Below, one piece after another: positions 9,500 to 20,835 of a stretch of DNA of 64,000 nucleotides. This stretch comes from Spirometra erinaceieuropaei (Eukaryota > Platyhelminthes > Cestoda > Diphyllobothriidea > Diphyllobothriidae): the NCBI GenBank assembly GCA_902702965.1, contig CACRXP010000067.1:1549902-1613901 (forward strand), given 5' to 3'. Below the pieces are notes generated by a model. That model was not told where the DNA came from and did not search any database. It saw only the letters and a program-made list of their open reading frames with translations. Each line of letters opens with the position of its first letter. Position 1 is the first letter of the stretch. A program made the position numbers and the translations under genes.

Positions 9500-9660
9500 C
9501 AGATCCCATTTGGCGCGGAATGAACCGCCAAATGGTCTTGCCACTGGACTCCGAATGTTGGCGTTCGTTAGGAGCGTGCAGTCCTGATAATGCCTGCCAG
9601 AATCCAATGTAGATCCCGTGTTGGTTCAACGTATTTACCTCGTGACTCATTTTACGGACA
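9500..9660 (+). repeat. Q repeat, 3' part
   Basis: It matches the Q terminus at 20090-20160: AATGCCTGCCAGAATCC, CGTGTTGGTTCAACGTAT, CTCGTGACTCATTTTA. It is the downstream half of the Q copy interrupted by the SINE cluster. Confidence 0.6.
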
Positions 9661-9897
9661 ACAGGCCTATCATAATGCTGTTAAAACTGTCAGTTTATAT
9701 ATCCATTAGGGCTTGTTCTAAGAAAAGCCTAAGCTGTCAACAACTGCAATTTTTGGGTTTTTCATATTGATCTGTTCAACAATAATCCTTTTCAGCATCT
9801 GACAAAGCTTGTTGGCCGCACACCGATTTCGACCCAGAAATTATTCCCTTAAGTTGAGTGTGGCGAAGGAAACTTTGTTCAAAATCATTCTTGTGTT

Positions 9898-10075
9898 AGG
9901 GGACGCTCACCGATCGTTCTTAAAAAATTTACGCATTCCGTTGTGCCTTACCGGCTCTCTCTTGAGCCCAACGACCAGCCGCACAGCGGCATATGATATA
10001 GGCAGAATAGCATTACTGACAAAGACAAGGGAGACTGGAGTGGCCATTTCTGGCTTATTGGCCGCCGTCAGTCGG
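9898..10075. mobile_element. S1 SINE modules (H plus, tail minus)
   Basis: An H module in plus sense (9898-10006) is followed by a tail module in minus sense (10015-10075). It faces the next copy, making a partial palindrome with 10076-10200. No tRNA-like part. Confidence 0.7.
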
Positions 10076-10400
10076 TAATATCATTCTGCCTACTTCATGC
10101 GCCGCTGTGCGGCTGCTGGTTTGGCTCGAGAGAGAGAGCTCGTAAGGCACAACGGAACGAGGGAGTTCCGTAAGAACGATCGATGAGCGTCCCCTACCAT
10201 TGTATATTGCCGCTCGAAAACCAACAGGGCAACGGGCTCGTGGCCCAGTGGTTAGAGGCGTGGACTTCTAACCAACAGGTAGCGAGTTCGAGCCTCGGGT
10301 GTTCCACACTTCGGGGTTGGGTATGACTGGGTGAAGACGACTAATAAGCCAGAAATGGCCATTCCAGTCTCCCGTGTCTTTGTCGGTAATGCCATTCTGC
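10076..10400 (+). mobile_element. S1 SINE with tRNA-Arg(UCU)-like head
   Basis: The clearest tRNA head in the window. A box TGGCCCAGTGGT (10241-10252), the loop-like GACTTCTAACC segment that resembles tRNA-Arg(UCU), and B box GTTCGAGCCTC (10286-10296), with the normal tRNA spacing. It is followed by a tail module (GGGTTGGGTATGACTGG, GCCAGAAATGGCCATTCCAG). The inverted H module lies just upstream (10091-10195). Pol III transcription is plausible. Arg origin is by resemblance to the usual tRNA-Arg(UCU) pattern. Confidence 0.78.
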
Positions 10401-10419
10401 CTAAATCATTTACAGGGGC

Positions 10420-10925
10420 TTTAAGATTTAACCTTGTTTAAGAAGGATGTAGGGATATAAATTACAGAGTAGGCTTTAGTTGATAAAGAGGCTTCTAACG
10501 CATGGGCTGTACCATAGTGACTCAACATTCGTTTAAAGATGCCACACATAGGTTCAAAAAGTGTATTATGCGAAGTAGTGTGTCTGTGTGTTCCTACATT
10601 CTTTGTGTAAAGTCCTGGGATATTGTTCGGAACAATGTCGTGTTTGACACGCGTCGATTGGCCGTTCAGCTAGCTGCGTCCAATCCTAGGACCAGATGGA
10701 TGGTCGGCTCGGCCTGATGCAGAGGGAAAGGGAGGCGAGAGTGAGGTCGACTGTGGGGACTTCGTTCCCAAAGACTCGGTGCCTGTTTTTCCCACTAAAA
10801 ACAATCTGCCACGGTTTCAGACCATCGCATTGGGTTAAAGGGCTGCCTTCTCAGGACAGAGCCAGACTGCAATGACGCCCTCTCCATGAAGGATCTATGG
10901 CATCGGGGTCATCCCCCCATATCCT
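10420..10925. repeat. Low-confidence repeat R
   Basis: It shows patchy similarity to 21100-21560: GAGGTCGACTGTGGG versus AAGGTCGACTCTGGG, followed by GTTCCCA/ATTCCCA, and later GTGGCACGCG versus ATGGCACGCG. No gene is supported. Confidence 0.35.
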
Positions 10926-10929
10926 CCGG

Positions 10930-11150
10930 GAGAACCTGACGCGCGGATCAGGCGTGTGTGTGGCACGCGAAGACGGTCTGTTCAAATTTGTCCGCGTCCG
11001 ATCCGGACTGCGGTCGTCGTGACTCTAAAATATCACCGATCACATGAAGAGGGAGAGAGTGCGCTAAATGCAGCTCAAGTCCACTATCATTATAACCTAA
11101 TTTACAGGCAGGTCACCGACTTCACTGTTACCTTGACGTAAGGCATGCGG
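10930..11150 (-). repeat. Q repeat, degraded
   Basis: Minus-strand Q blocks are visible: AGAGTGCG, GCTCAAGTCCACTATCATTAT, ACCTAATTTACAGGCAGGTCAC. No gene. Confidence 0.5.
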
Positions 11151-11194
11151 TGGACATCATTATACGCGTATATGTGCAGTCTAATTGGAGAAGC

Positions 11195-11224
11195 CTTTGA
11201 GGATGTTAAGGCGAAACATCAAAG
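11195..11224. other. Short hairpin with GAAACATC
   Basis: CTTTGA (11195-11200) pairs with TCAAAG, and GATGTT with AACATC, around AAGGCGA. It contains GAAACATC, which recalls the hammerhead 3' core, but no CTGATGA is present. Probably a simple hairpin. Confidence 0.3.
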
Positions 11225-11410
11225 TCACCTCCGATGACGGAAACTTGTATGAAGCTGAGAAGTCAGGGAGTAAGGATGCTTCTCTGTAGTAAAATGTTCC
11301 CAGTAAATTTTGTATGAATCATCCCACCGTTAGGGCCAATTTATCATTCTAACTCTGGAATACATAAAAACAAAGGTTGAAAATTGCCGTTTTCAGGGCT
11401 GTTTAGTGTA

Positions 11411-12658
11411 CAGTAAGTGGGCTAACTCATGAAATTTCAACAGAAATTCCGAAATGCGTTCCAGTTTCGAAAGTATTAATTAAGTAGGCCTATGAAATCG
11501 CTCATTGTGCAATTCAGTTACCCCAGGACGCCGGCTTTCGAAAACACTTCGTTCTGATTGCATCCAAAGCCATACTCTGTAAAAAATGACTACTTACGTA
11601 GCATGTATTTTTTCATTAATTTTTGATGCGCCTAAAGATTCAATTATATTTCATGGAATACATAAATAAAAATATTCATTCTTTTGCTCATTCGGTAGAA
11701 AATTAGGTCTTCTACCAATCGTATACTCGACGAAAGGGTATAATTTGGTTTTATAAAACTTTTCTAATTCTTGACTAATTTTGAACCCGATCTGCCGTAA
11801 CAGTTGCATTCAGGGTTCCCAAACTACAAGACGTATAATTTCCGCGTACGGAAAACAATACATTTATCTATCGTATTAAGAGGAGACCATATGGGATTCA
11901 TAAAATGAAGCAGTGGATTTGACCCACATTGTTAAGTTTACAGGCCACATTGGTAAATGCAGAGACATGACGATTTTGAAGGGTCATTTCACGGTACTAA
12001 AAAATCTCACAATTAGAAACTTTTTAAAGCCAAATTATACCCCTCTTCTTAGAGTATAAAATTGAAAGAAGATGTAATTTTCTACTGAATGAGCAAAAAA
12101 AATTATATTCTTATGAATGTTTCTCATGAAATATAATTGAATTATGACAGTGGGCGCTCGCCGATCAGGTTACAGAACATGCTCGTTCCGTTGTGCCTTG
12201 GGGCTCATACTAGAACCCTCGCAGGCAGTCGCACAGCGACTAGTAGTAGACACAGATGGTAGAGCGTCAAACTCCATGATCAAAAGATCCCGGGCTCGAA
12301 TCTCAAGTGATCCACACTTGGGGTTGGGTATGACTGGCTGATGACGGCTAATAAGCCAGAAATGGCCATTCCGGTCTCCCTTGTCTTTTTCGGCATCATC
12401 TCATATAATTGAATGTTTAAGAGTATTGAAAATCGATGAGATATACTTATGCTACATAAGTAGTCATTTTTACAGAGTATGGTTTTTGCATGCAGTCGGA
12501 ACGAAGTCTGTTCGAAAGCCGGCATCCTGAGGTAACTGATTTATTATATTATTATGCTGCACGATGATTGGTTTTACAACCCTACCTAATTAATCTTTTC
12601 GAAACTGAAACGCATTTCGGAAATTCTTTCGAAGTTTCATGAGTTAGCCCACTTATTG
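11411..12658 (+). mobile_element. Foldback copy B with nested SINE
   Basis: Complete copy with the left end CAGTAAGTGGGCTAACTCA after TA (11409-11410) and the right end GAGTTAGCCCACTTATTG. Both arms and the centre (GTACGGAAAACA, GCAGAGACATGACG) are present. The copy is longer than A because a SINE plus one 12-bp duplication (12143-12414) interrupts its right arm. No transposase frame. Confidence 0.85.
12143..12402 (+). mobile_element. S1-related SINE with 12-bp target duplication
   Basis: Inserted in foldback B and bounded by an exact 12-bp duplication, ATATAATTGAAT, at 12131-12142 and 12403-12414. Order: H-like module (GGGCGCTCGCCGATC), degenerate A box (GATGGTAGAGC), B box (GGGCTCGAATCTC, about 12291-12303), then the shared tail (GGGTTGGGTATGACTGG, GCCAGAAATGGCCATTCC). 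The duplication supports LINE-driven retroposition. The H module is in the same sense as the tRNA head, unlike the 10-kb copy. Confidence 0.85.
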
Positions 12659-12659
12659 A

Positions 12660-13264
12660 AGGCTTGATCAACCATCTACCTAATTCACGAGACATCTGAA
12701 TTGGAGTTTCCAGGGTGTTCCTTTAGTGTTGGGGGAACGCATCAGGCATCCGGTGGAGCTGAAACTACTACGCACTGCAAAAACCTCGAAGATGCCAGTT
12801 GATTTTAGGACCAAGTGTCCGCCAATCGTCCGTGCTAATGCGGATTTCGTATGTTCCAAAAACCGTTGAGGCGGAAATGGTCGAGTCTTCTCGTTCTGTT
12901 TTGGTAGGCCTTAACAGCATACTTTTGACGTTGAGAATGATGTCAGTAACAGTCTAAGTCTGGGAATTGTGACCATTCAAAGACGTGACTTCCTTTGGAG
13001 ATTCTAGGTGAAATTTCTCAGTCGAGTTTTATGTTTGTCTGATTTATTGCATCCACGTAGGAGGGCCTGCGCTTCTAAGACCACTCAGATGGAAATGGTC
13101 AAGATTCTTTGCTTCGTTTTGGTAGACTTTTCAGACTAACCTGCCATTCCCATGGTCAAAAACTATTATTTGCTAGTTGGGTAACGAGAGGGTGTAGAAT
13201 CCACAAGTAGAGGGTAATTCCAAAAATAGTAATTCAAAAATAGTAATTCCAAAAATATACCCCA
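12660..13264. other. Unassigned stretch
   Basis: No gene, RNA or repeat family could be supported. Confidence 0.4.
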
Positions 13265-13605
13265 AAAGCCCGTGTGAATGTAAACATTACTTATTCTTCA
13301 CCGTTGCCATTGTTTAACATTTCTTTTTCTTCCTGACAAAAAGTGAACTTTCAACGGCACTTTATCCGAAGTCTATTATTATCAAAAATTGGTTTTTTTG
13401 TTTGTTTTTCATTTATTGCGCTCACTTCTTTGCCAAATGGTAGGGAACGACAAGACTTTGAACAGAAGTTTATCTACTTTCTGTCTCTTCTCGCTCTCCG
13501 CCCTGTGTGCTGCCCCGCCCATAAAACCTCCTCCACGACCGTTCAACGAATGGCACGGTCCACACGCTCCAAGCTTGATTTTATAACCCACTAAATCTCT
13601 GGCTT
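13265..13605 (+). repeat. Repeat T, copy 1
   Basis: Diverged partner of 31330-31635. Shared order: TGTAAA(C/T)(A/T)TT, CGGCACTTTAT/GGTGCTTTATTC, AAGTC(C/T)(A/G)TTAT, GCCAAATGGTAGGG / GTCAAATGGCAGTG, TTTATCTA(C/T)TTTCTGT, CGACCGTTCAACG / CCACCATTCAACG. Open frames here (up to 83 codons) have no domain and are not kept in the partner. Confidence 0.6.
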
Positions 13606-13609
13606 CGTT

Positions 13610-14230
13610 CAACGATTCTAGTCAAACTGTCCGGTCGATTTTGATGTTTTTGACTTGTGGCTTTCAGGTAGGAGAGCTTGTTCATACCACTTAGGCGCCG
13701 ATCATCGATGGCGAACGCCGGTCCAACATACTTGGAAGCCAATTCAATTAAGCTCTGCGCCGTGCCTGCTTCGCTTTCAGGGTCAAGTGTACACTCGTCA
13801 GCAAGCAGACCGCTTCAAAGACTCATATTCTCAAAATTATGAAGAGCTACCTATCAGTTAATAATGAAATATTTATATCGGGTGATTTGTCTCAGTAACC
13901 ACACAGCTGTGCGGTTTCTCTCTAAGTCCAGGTGAATTAAAGCCGCTGGATCAGTTTGACCAAATGCCTTTAGACATCCGCTAAAATCCAATAGGCTTGT
14001 GAGGTTTTATCAGTGGGAATTTGATTAAATGTCCTGATCATCTTCTGTGGCACGGATGCCTGATCAAGATGAAGGATGTCTGCCTTCTGTTACAGCTTCC
14101 TGGTTGAATTCTAGCAAATTCCAGACGACGTTTTAGGACTCTCCTAAATCGTTAGTCCCAGTCTTCCAACATTTGATTTTACCGGGAACAGCCGAATAAA
14201 GATAACTTTCCCTTAGAGTTAAAGGTCACA
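13610..14230. other. Unassigned stretch
   Basis: No gene, RNA or repeat family could be supported. Confidence 0.4.
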
Positions 14231-14232
14231 TA

Positions 14233-16334
14233 CAGTAGATGTGCTAACTCATGAAATGTCAACCAAAATTTCGGAATGCGTTCTCGTTTCGAAAAGATAA
14301 ATTAAGTAGTGTTGTAAAACTAATCATCATGCAGCATAAATCCATAATGATCCAGTTACCTCAGGGTGTCAGCTTTCGAAAGAACTTATTTTCGGCTACA
14401 TACAAGATCTATACTCTGCAAAAAATGCCTACTTAAGTAGTATGCAATTTTCTCATTGATTTACGATGCCCTTGAAAATTCCATTATATTTCATGGAAAA
14501 CATGCATAAAAATATTCATTATTTTACTTATTCGGTAGAAAATCACGTCTTCTTCCAATTTCATACTCAAAAGAAGAGTATAATTCGGTTTTAAAAAACT
14601 TTTCTAATTCCCGAATAATTTTGAACCCGACCTGCTGTTACACTTGCATTCAGGGTTTCAAATTTACAAGCTGTATATTTTCCGTGTACGGAAAACCATG
14701 CATTTCTCTACGGTGTTAAGAGGAGACTATATGAGGTTCATAAAGTTAAGCAGTGGATTTGAGCAATATTGTTAACTTTACAAGCCACATTCGTAAATGC
14801 AGATACATGACGTTTCATGAACGGCCATTTAACGGTATTAAAAAATCTCACAGTAAGAAACTTTTTTAATATCGAATTATAATCTTCTTTTGAGTATAGA
14901 ACTGGAAGAAGACATGATTTTCTACCGAATAGTAAAAGAATGAATATTTTTATGCATTTTGTCCATAAAATATAATTTAATTTTCAAGGTATTACGCAAC
15001 AGATCTGGAAGTATTTCACGGATGTCGGAGTAAGCCTGAGCTTCCTCTGTTTTTCAGTCATTTTTTTTTATCTGTTAAAGCCAAAATATTCTGCCCTCCG
15101 CATGAATCCTGTGCATCTGCTCATTCCCAAAACAATCCTCGCGTCCACAATATGTGCGTCCAAATGCGTCTGCTTTGCTTGACATTGGATCTGGGCTGCG
15201 TTTGTTTTACTCTTCACTCTCTTCTGTCTGTCCTATCCAAGACGACTGGGAATATTCATCCTACCTACTTGGAAAAGGTTTGAGCACATCAAACGCTCTA
15301 ATCACCTGAACCACGAGGTCTCATAGAGAGCAGTGGTTTTACTCACATTTTTATTCAAATTGCCAGCCCAGCCTAACGCAACGTATGTAATCTACCAATT
15401 TGGATACTGTAAACTGACTCCTCAGGCAGGATTTTCCAAGTAATCATTCTAGAATCCACCAGAAGACTTCCAGGCTCATTTGTTCAATTGGTATTTTTGG
15501 TGGACCTGAATAATTCATTTGACCCAATTGTGAAAAAGTCGGCGAGCCCGTTGTGTCCTCCTAGTTCAGTCAGTTAGAGCTTTGGCTGTACTTAAGTCTT
15601 GACCTTGCTGTCATGGACTTGAATCCCATGGAGGTCGTCGAGTTTTTTTCACAAATGGACCAAACTGATTGTCCAAATCTGCAAAACACCATATAACGGA
15701 CCGGGGATTTGATTGGATAGAAAGTTTGAATATTCACTGTGAAATGCCCTTCATAAGATGTCATGTCTCTGGATTTACCTATGTGGCTAGTAAAGTTAAC
15801 AATATGGATTAAATTCAATGCTAAATTGTATGAACTCTATATTGTCTCCTCCTAATATTGTAGTGAAATGTGGGAATTTTCGTATAAGGAAAATATACGG
15901 CTTGTAGTATTGAAACCCTGGATGCAAGTATAACGGCAGATCGGGTTCGAAACTATTCGGGACTTAGAAATGTTTTTGAAACCCAAATAAAACCTTTCTT
16001 TCGAATATAAAATTGGAAGAAGACGTACTTATCTGCCGAACGAGCAGAAGAAAGAATATTTTTATGCATGTTTTCCATGGAATATAGTTTGACCTTTAGG
16101 GCCATCGAAAATCAACGAAAAGAATGCATGCTACTCAAGTAGTCATTTTTTGCAGAATGAAGTTTTTGCATGCGGCCGGAGGGAAGTTCGTTCGAAAGCT
16201 GGCAGCCAGAGGTAACTGGATCATTATAGAATTATGCTGCAGGCCGATTAGTTTTATAATCCTACATAATTAATTTTTTCGAAACGAAATCCCATTTCGG
16301 AATTTCGAAATTTCATGAGTTAGCCCACCAACCG
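14233..16334 (+). mobile_element. Foldback copy C, split and rearranged
   Basis: The left half (14233-14990) reads through arm and centre in the usual sense (GTGTACGGAAAACC, GATACATGACG). An insertion follows (about 14991-15715). Then comes a second centre in inverted sense (ACTGTGAAATGCCC, GTTAACAATATGG, GGAAAATATACGGC), leading into the right arm and the end GAGTTAGCCCACCAACCG plus TA (16335-16336). So it carries both centre orientations, as if two isomers were joined. Confidence 0.75.
15295..15660 (+). mobile_element. S2 tRNA-like SINE in foldback C
   Basis: Diverged member of the S2 family best seen at 23449-23903. The tRNA-like part (about 15555-15638) has A-box-like CAGTCAGTTAGAGC, GGCTGTACTTAAGTC in place of the anticodon arm, and B-box-like GGACTTGAATCCC, followed by a run of eight T (about 15643). 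The upstream half (15300-15450) is the inverted partner, with the block ATACTGTAAACTGACTCC. Confidence 0.65.
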
Positions 16335-16339
16335 TAATT

Positions 16340-17160
16340 CGCACGCATGTCACTGACGCTATGAGTTGCATTAGCTGATCCTACACTTACCAGTTACCTC
16401 AACCAAAGTTGAAAAGCACTTACGAGACTGTCCTGTTTGAAAAAAGGGCAAATTTACTGCGTGTCTGAAAGTCTTCCATACACATAGAGAACAGTTAAAA
16501 GCCTAGTCAGGTGTGTTTTGGCAGATTTCTGCAGTCGCATGACACCGTTAGAGCGATGTACGCAGTTTTTCGTGATAGACCGGAGTCGAAAACAAACTTC
16601 TCTGGCGCTGCTGTCAAAGAACTTATCGGGTTCGACAATTAAAGTCTAAAAACAATATGTTTTGTGCACTTCACTTAAGAACTTTAAAAAGTTCACTGCC
16701 CTTCTTCCCAACCTACGGACCTAGTGTCTGTGGAGAAAGCTTAAAACATCTGCATTTTTCGACTTATGAAAGGGCTAAAGATGGATACGCCTGCAGTTTG
16801 TTTGAACGTAGAAGTCCATTTCAGAAAACACTTTCATATGTAAGGTAGGAATTGAAGAAAATGCGAAGCTTGTGAATGGGCGCTAATTGCAACGAAACAT
16901 TTATGGCCAGAAGTGAATTCCACCATAGCTGCCACGGCGATTTCATCACATAACTTCTAATGGAGGTTGTAATTTCTGTAATACAGTAGTCGACGGGATG
17001 AATTCTGCCACAATTTTTGGTCCACAAAAGGCTTTTGGCCGGCAGCGCCCTTGATAACTCCTACTCTTATCACAATGGATAGCAAACGCAGAATTGAATT
17101 CTCAGAAAAATTTACACTTTCTCATTTGGAGACTTGAGTTTGAGATGTCTTATCTGCTTT
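16340..17160. other. Unassigned stretch
   Basis: No supported gene. Short open frames at 16657-16848 and 16821-17027 lack recognisable domains. Confidence 0.4.
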
Positions 17161-17164
17161 TCAT

Positions 17165-17600
17165 GGGTGCACGCAAAACGGGTCAGGAGGTATATGCGCT
17201 GGACCAACACAAGAGGGCGCGCACTTCCAGGTATACCGATGGGCAGTCTTTCGTCCGACCTCCTGAGGCTCTGTACGGTGATCCCATGTGCCTCCGAAAG
17301 AAGCCATGCGGCAAATGCGCTGGGGCAACACTTATATGGGGGGGGGAGATCGAAGTCCGATAGGCGTCATCGGTAATTTGCATTCCGAGTCGTCCCACTC
17401 TCCCGCCCGTTTGTTCTTGTGATATAAAATCCTGCCCAGTGTAGGCTGTGGGCCCGGGTGCAGATTTTCGTCCTGCCAGTCGCCCGCGTCTCCCCTCCCC
17501 CGACTCACAGGACCCTGGTGGGGAGGAGAGTGTGCGGTAGGTTCTGCGTAAGTCTACCATTATTTTGAACTAATTCACGCGCAAGGCAAAGTCCCTACGC
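17165..17600 (-). repeat. Q repeat with doubled 3' end
   Basis: Minus-strand Q. Two copies of the 3' end block are seen in tandem (GCGCTGGACCAACAC at about 17198 and GCGCTGGGGCAACAC at about 17317). The 5' part follows (17450-17600; TGCGGTAGGTTCTGCG, AAGTCTACCATTAT). The minus-strand frame at 17183-17560 starts with an Arg/Tyr-rich run shared only loosely with other Q copies. Confidence 0.6.
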
Positions 17601-17604
17601 TGTC

Positions 17605-19340
17605 GGCAAAGGCGGTTGGACTGTCGCTCTCTGTGTGGGGCAGATGTTCGTGTAGGAGAAACAAAGGACACCTTCGCACCTTAGCGACTATAGCTGCCAC
17701 CCCTGTAAGTCAGACAAAGCAGGGGAGGAATGGATGTTTTGTGAATATGTACTTTTAAGTTATTTATTCCTGGATTAGTTTGCAGAAATGCATCTCACAG
17801 ACAACGTTTTGACTGATTTCCGCTACGACTGTGCTTTAGGAGAGAAGGTTGCCAGTTTTGGCCCACCTTTACGAACATCGAGGTTTCTGTAACAGAGCAG
17901 GTTTGAGTTTCGTTTAGGTTCTTCAAAGATTATAGAAAGCCCAAAGATTACCTGGATAAAATATGATACCTGCTGTCTGTCCAAATGTGTCCTATACCTT
18001 CGTGATCGACAGACGCATTACGCTTCTACAAATGCGCGTTTTTAGCAGATATTCTGTCCAGTTTATTAATAGTCTTTTTTGAGGCGTCCCACTCACCTGG
18101 ATTCTGGTGAGCTCAGTAAATGACACTGGTTGCAGATAGCCAAAAACGAATCAGAGTTTCAAATTCACCCTGGGGCGTTCCCGCGTAATCAGACTATTCT
18201 GTATGACTCTACCCCCCAATGCGAACCTGGTGCACTTTGATCTGTCATATCCAAAAGGTGATCATGAAAACTGTTTTTACTCCGCAGCATCTGACCGGTT
18301 GATAATGATAGTTTGCTCATTAACGGTTCCTCCGAAATCTCTTTAACCAATAACGTTTCCGTCACTTCGAACTTTTCACTGAAAATACGTCAGCAAACCT
18401 CGATGAGCCGAGGACTTCTTGCAGCCAATGCGTAGCACATTCAGCAACCTATCTCGGAGCATTAGCAGAATGGCATTCTTTGAAGTACTTTTATCGCAAA
18501 AATAACGTTCTTCCTCGATGCACATATTTATGATCTGTATGGTCACAAAGATCACCACAAAAGACTTAGAATGGATTACAGCATAGGTTTCAGGAGCGAT
18601 GGTTTCGGAAAAAAATATATAACATTGAGCGGCCTAATGCTCTGTTTTTTCAAACGTTCTAGCAGTGTGCTTACGCAAAAAGCCTATCGTAAGTCAAACT
18701 ACTTAGGAGCTTTAATAGGGACCTGCTTGTTTAGACCGTAACATGTCTTCTATATCGCCTTTTTAATCCAAGCTTTGGTTTTTCACTTTATTTTTGCAAG
18801 GAAACACTGATGCCTTCCTCATTCATTGAATTCCAACAAAAAAACTGACAAAGAGAATTAAAATGTTGCATCAGCGCTTGCTAAGCTGGTGATATACGTG
18901 CATTAGAAAGCTAATCAGACTTAATTGAAATTCTACCCGAATCGCACATTTGGGTGTGTCTACCGGCCGAGCTTACTCCCTGGGTTCCGCAGTTTGATTC
19001 GCTTGTTCCCAATGAGGTTACCACGCGGCAACCGTTGTGAACGCTACTAGTAATATTTGAGTAACATCAGTGGAAGCTAGGGCAATCACATGGGGTTCCA
19101 GCTAGCGACACATTCCGCACTCTACCAAACAACAATTCTTGACAAGTAACCATGGGAATATTGAAAATCTTACAGCAGTTGAAGACAGTCATGGCCGACT
19201 CATAACAAGCAAATCTCCTGGAGTAATTCTTATCATTTACTTCGAAGTAGATTAACCCCGCCGTCTTGTCAGTAAGGCCAAGAAAGTCGGATGAATGTCA
19301 CAGATTTTCTTATCCTTGCTGGCTCAGCTTCAGAAATATC
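17605..19340. other. Unassigned stretch
   Basis: No gene, RNA or repeat family could be supported in this AT-rich stretch. Confidence 0.4.
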
Positions 19341-19343
19341 TCG

Positions 19344-20160
19344 TATGACCGTCCGACCGTCGTAACCGACGATGCCCAGCGTGTGCTCCCTAGCAGGGTG
19401 AGAGCACGGACGGTGACTGGTGCGGGAATTAGTTTATTGTGATAACAGACTTGCACAGAATCCACCGCATTCCTTCCCCTCCCCCATCTGGGCTTGGTGT
19501 CAAGGCATAGTCAAGAAGACCGAGGGCGGGGGAGGGCGCAGGTGGATGTCATGGCCGAGCCCGCACCTTAACGATCCGCCCACAACCCCGTGGTTAGCAC
19601 GACAAATGACCAGGTTTTTGAGCAACAACGAAAGTAGGAGGGGCGGCAGGCCCCCAATGTGTGCGGCGTACGTCGACAACTGGGTCTGCCACCACACCTC
19701 CGAGGTATTGGCATTTGTTATAGCGCGTAATTCCGATAACGCCTGCCAGAATCTGATATGGCCGCCGTGGTGGTGCAACGCATCTACCACGTGGCTCGGT
19801 CGGAGGTCCGGACTACCGCTACTACTACTACTACTACTACCACTACCACTACTACCACCACTACTACTGCCAGTACTTCTACCACTACTACCATTATCAC
19901 AACTGCTACTCCTACCATTGCCACTACTACTACCATTGCCAATACTACTACTACTGATACCACCACCACACCCCCGCAGGTCCACAACAAACATTTGACC
20001 AGGACTTTATCAACAATGAGGGGCAGCCGGGGTCCCACTGTGCGCGACTGCAACCGGCTCTGCCACCGCACCCCGAAATGTTGGCAAGTCCGATAACGTC
20101 TTCCAGAATCCGATATGGCCCCCATGTTGGTCCAGCGCATCTATCGCGTGACCCGTTTTA
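19344..20160 (+). repeat. Q repeat, longest, with trinucleotide tract
   Basis: A plus-strand Q copy starting at GACCGTCCGACCGTCG, with the full block order and a 3' end repeated twice: ATCTGATATGGCCGCC at about 19755 and ATCCGATATGGCCCCC at about 20108. A (CTA/CCA)n tract sits between the two ends. Open frames on both strands (up to 192 codons) are low-complexity translations of the tract and are not genes. Confidence 0.7.
19816..19970. repeat. (CTA)n/(CCA)n imperfect trinucleotide repeat
   Basis: About 155 bp of imperfect CTA/CCA/TAC units. Its translations are poly-Thr, poly-Leu/Pro, poly-Ser and poly-Val, which explains the long open frames on both strands. Confidence 0.9.
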
Positions 20161-20164
20161 GGAG

Positions 20165-20835
20165 AACTATCTCCCTTTAACCACCATAAGATAGACCCCC
20201 GAGATTGTACGTCCCAGATAACTGACTAGGTGGTTGATTCGCGATGGCAGCATATACCCCCTCCCCCTAGTACTTTGAGCACCGGTAAACTTTGACTACT
20301 CTTAATCATGACGTGGAAAACTTGTGTATGAGCCTCTCAGACAAAGAGGCACCAGTTATGAACGTACTTTTGATCCTCTTGGAATGTCACATCATTGCCA
20401 TTTATGGACACGATCCACTTTGCTAGAATCTGATCTCCCGTCTCTTTCTCTTCCGTTCTTTCCGCTCCCTCCACCTCTGAATGACGCCTTCCGCCGAGGA
20501 AATCTTCAAAGTGCACGGCCGAGCGATGTTGAAGGCTCTCACTGTGGTGCACGCAGGATGCATGAGAAGCGTAATCATGCAGCAGGTGACGGCAGGCCTC
20601 GAAGACGAAATCGTCGCTCGCCTGTTTCCACGCCTTCCGCAGCCATTCTTGGACGATTTGGTGGGAAAAAAATGAAAAGATAAATGCGAATGCAGTCCGT
20701 AAGTAGGGGGGGGGGGCATCGTGAACCAGCAGGGCACAATAGGCATTACCCGGACCTCGAGGGGTGCGCCCTGACGATGTCCGATTATAATCCGTTATAA
20801 ACCGCCACATGCAGGTCAGTCCTGTCCGCATTTTT
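20165..20835. other. Unassigned, overlapping open frames on both strands
   Basis: Open frames of 119 codons (20324-20683, plus) and 164 codons (20337-20831, minus) overlap. Neither has a domain I recognise. The plus one is basic towards its end; the minus one has a mixed, protein-like composition (WLRKAWKQASDDFVFEAC). It could be an exon or an old element. A run of ten G lies near 20706. Confidence 0.3.

Noticed and set aside
8869..10078. Several short frames with shared peptides such as MAISGLL
   Set aside because: All lie in SINE modules on both strands; the shared peptides are translations of the tail module GCCAGAAATGGCC.
10235..10306. Functional tRNA-Arg gene
   Set aside because: Acceptor stem does not close properly, and the sequence continues into a repeated tail module found elsewhere without it.
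19420..20140. Long open frames on both strands (up to 192 codons)
   Set aside because: They translate the CTA/CCA trinucleotide tract and Q repeat (poly-Thr, poly-Ser, poly-Val); no protein character outside the tract.
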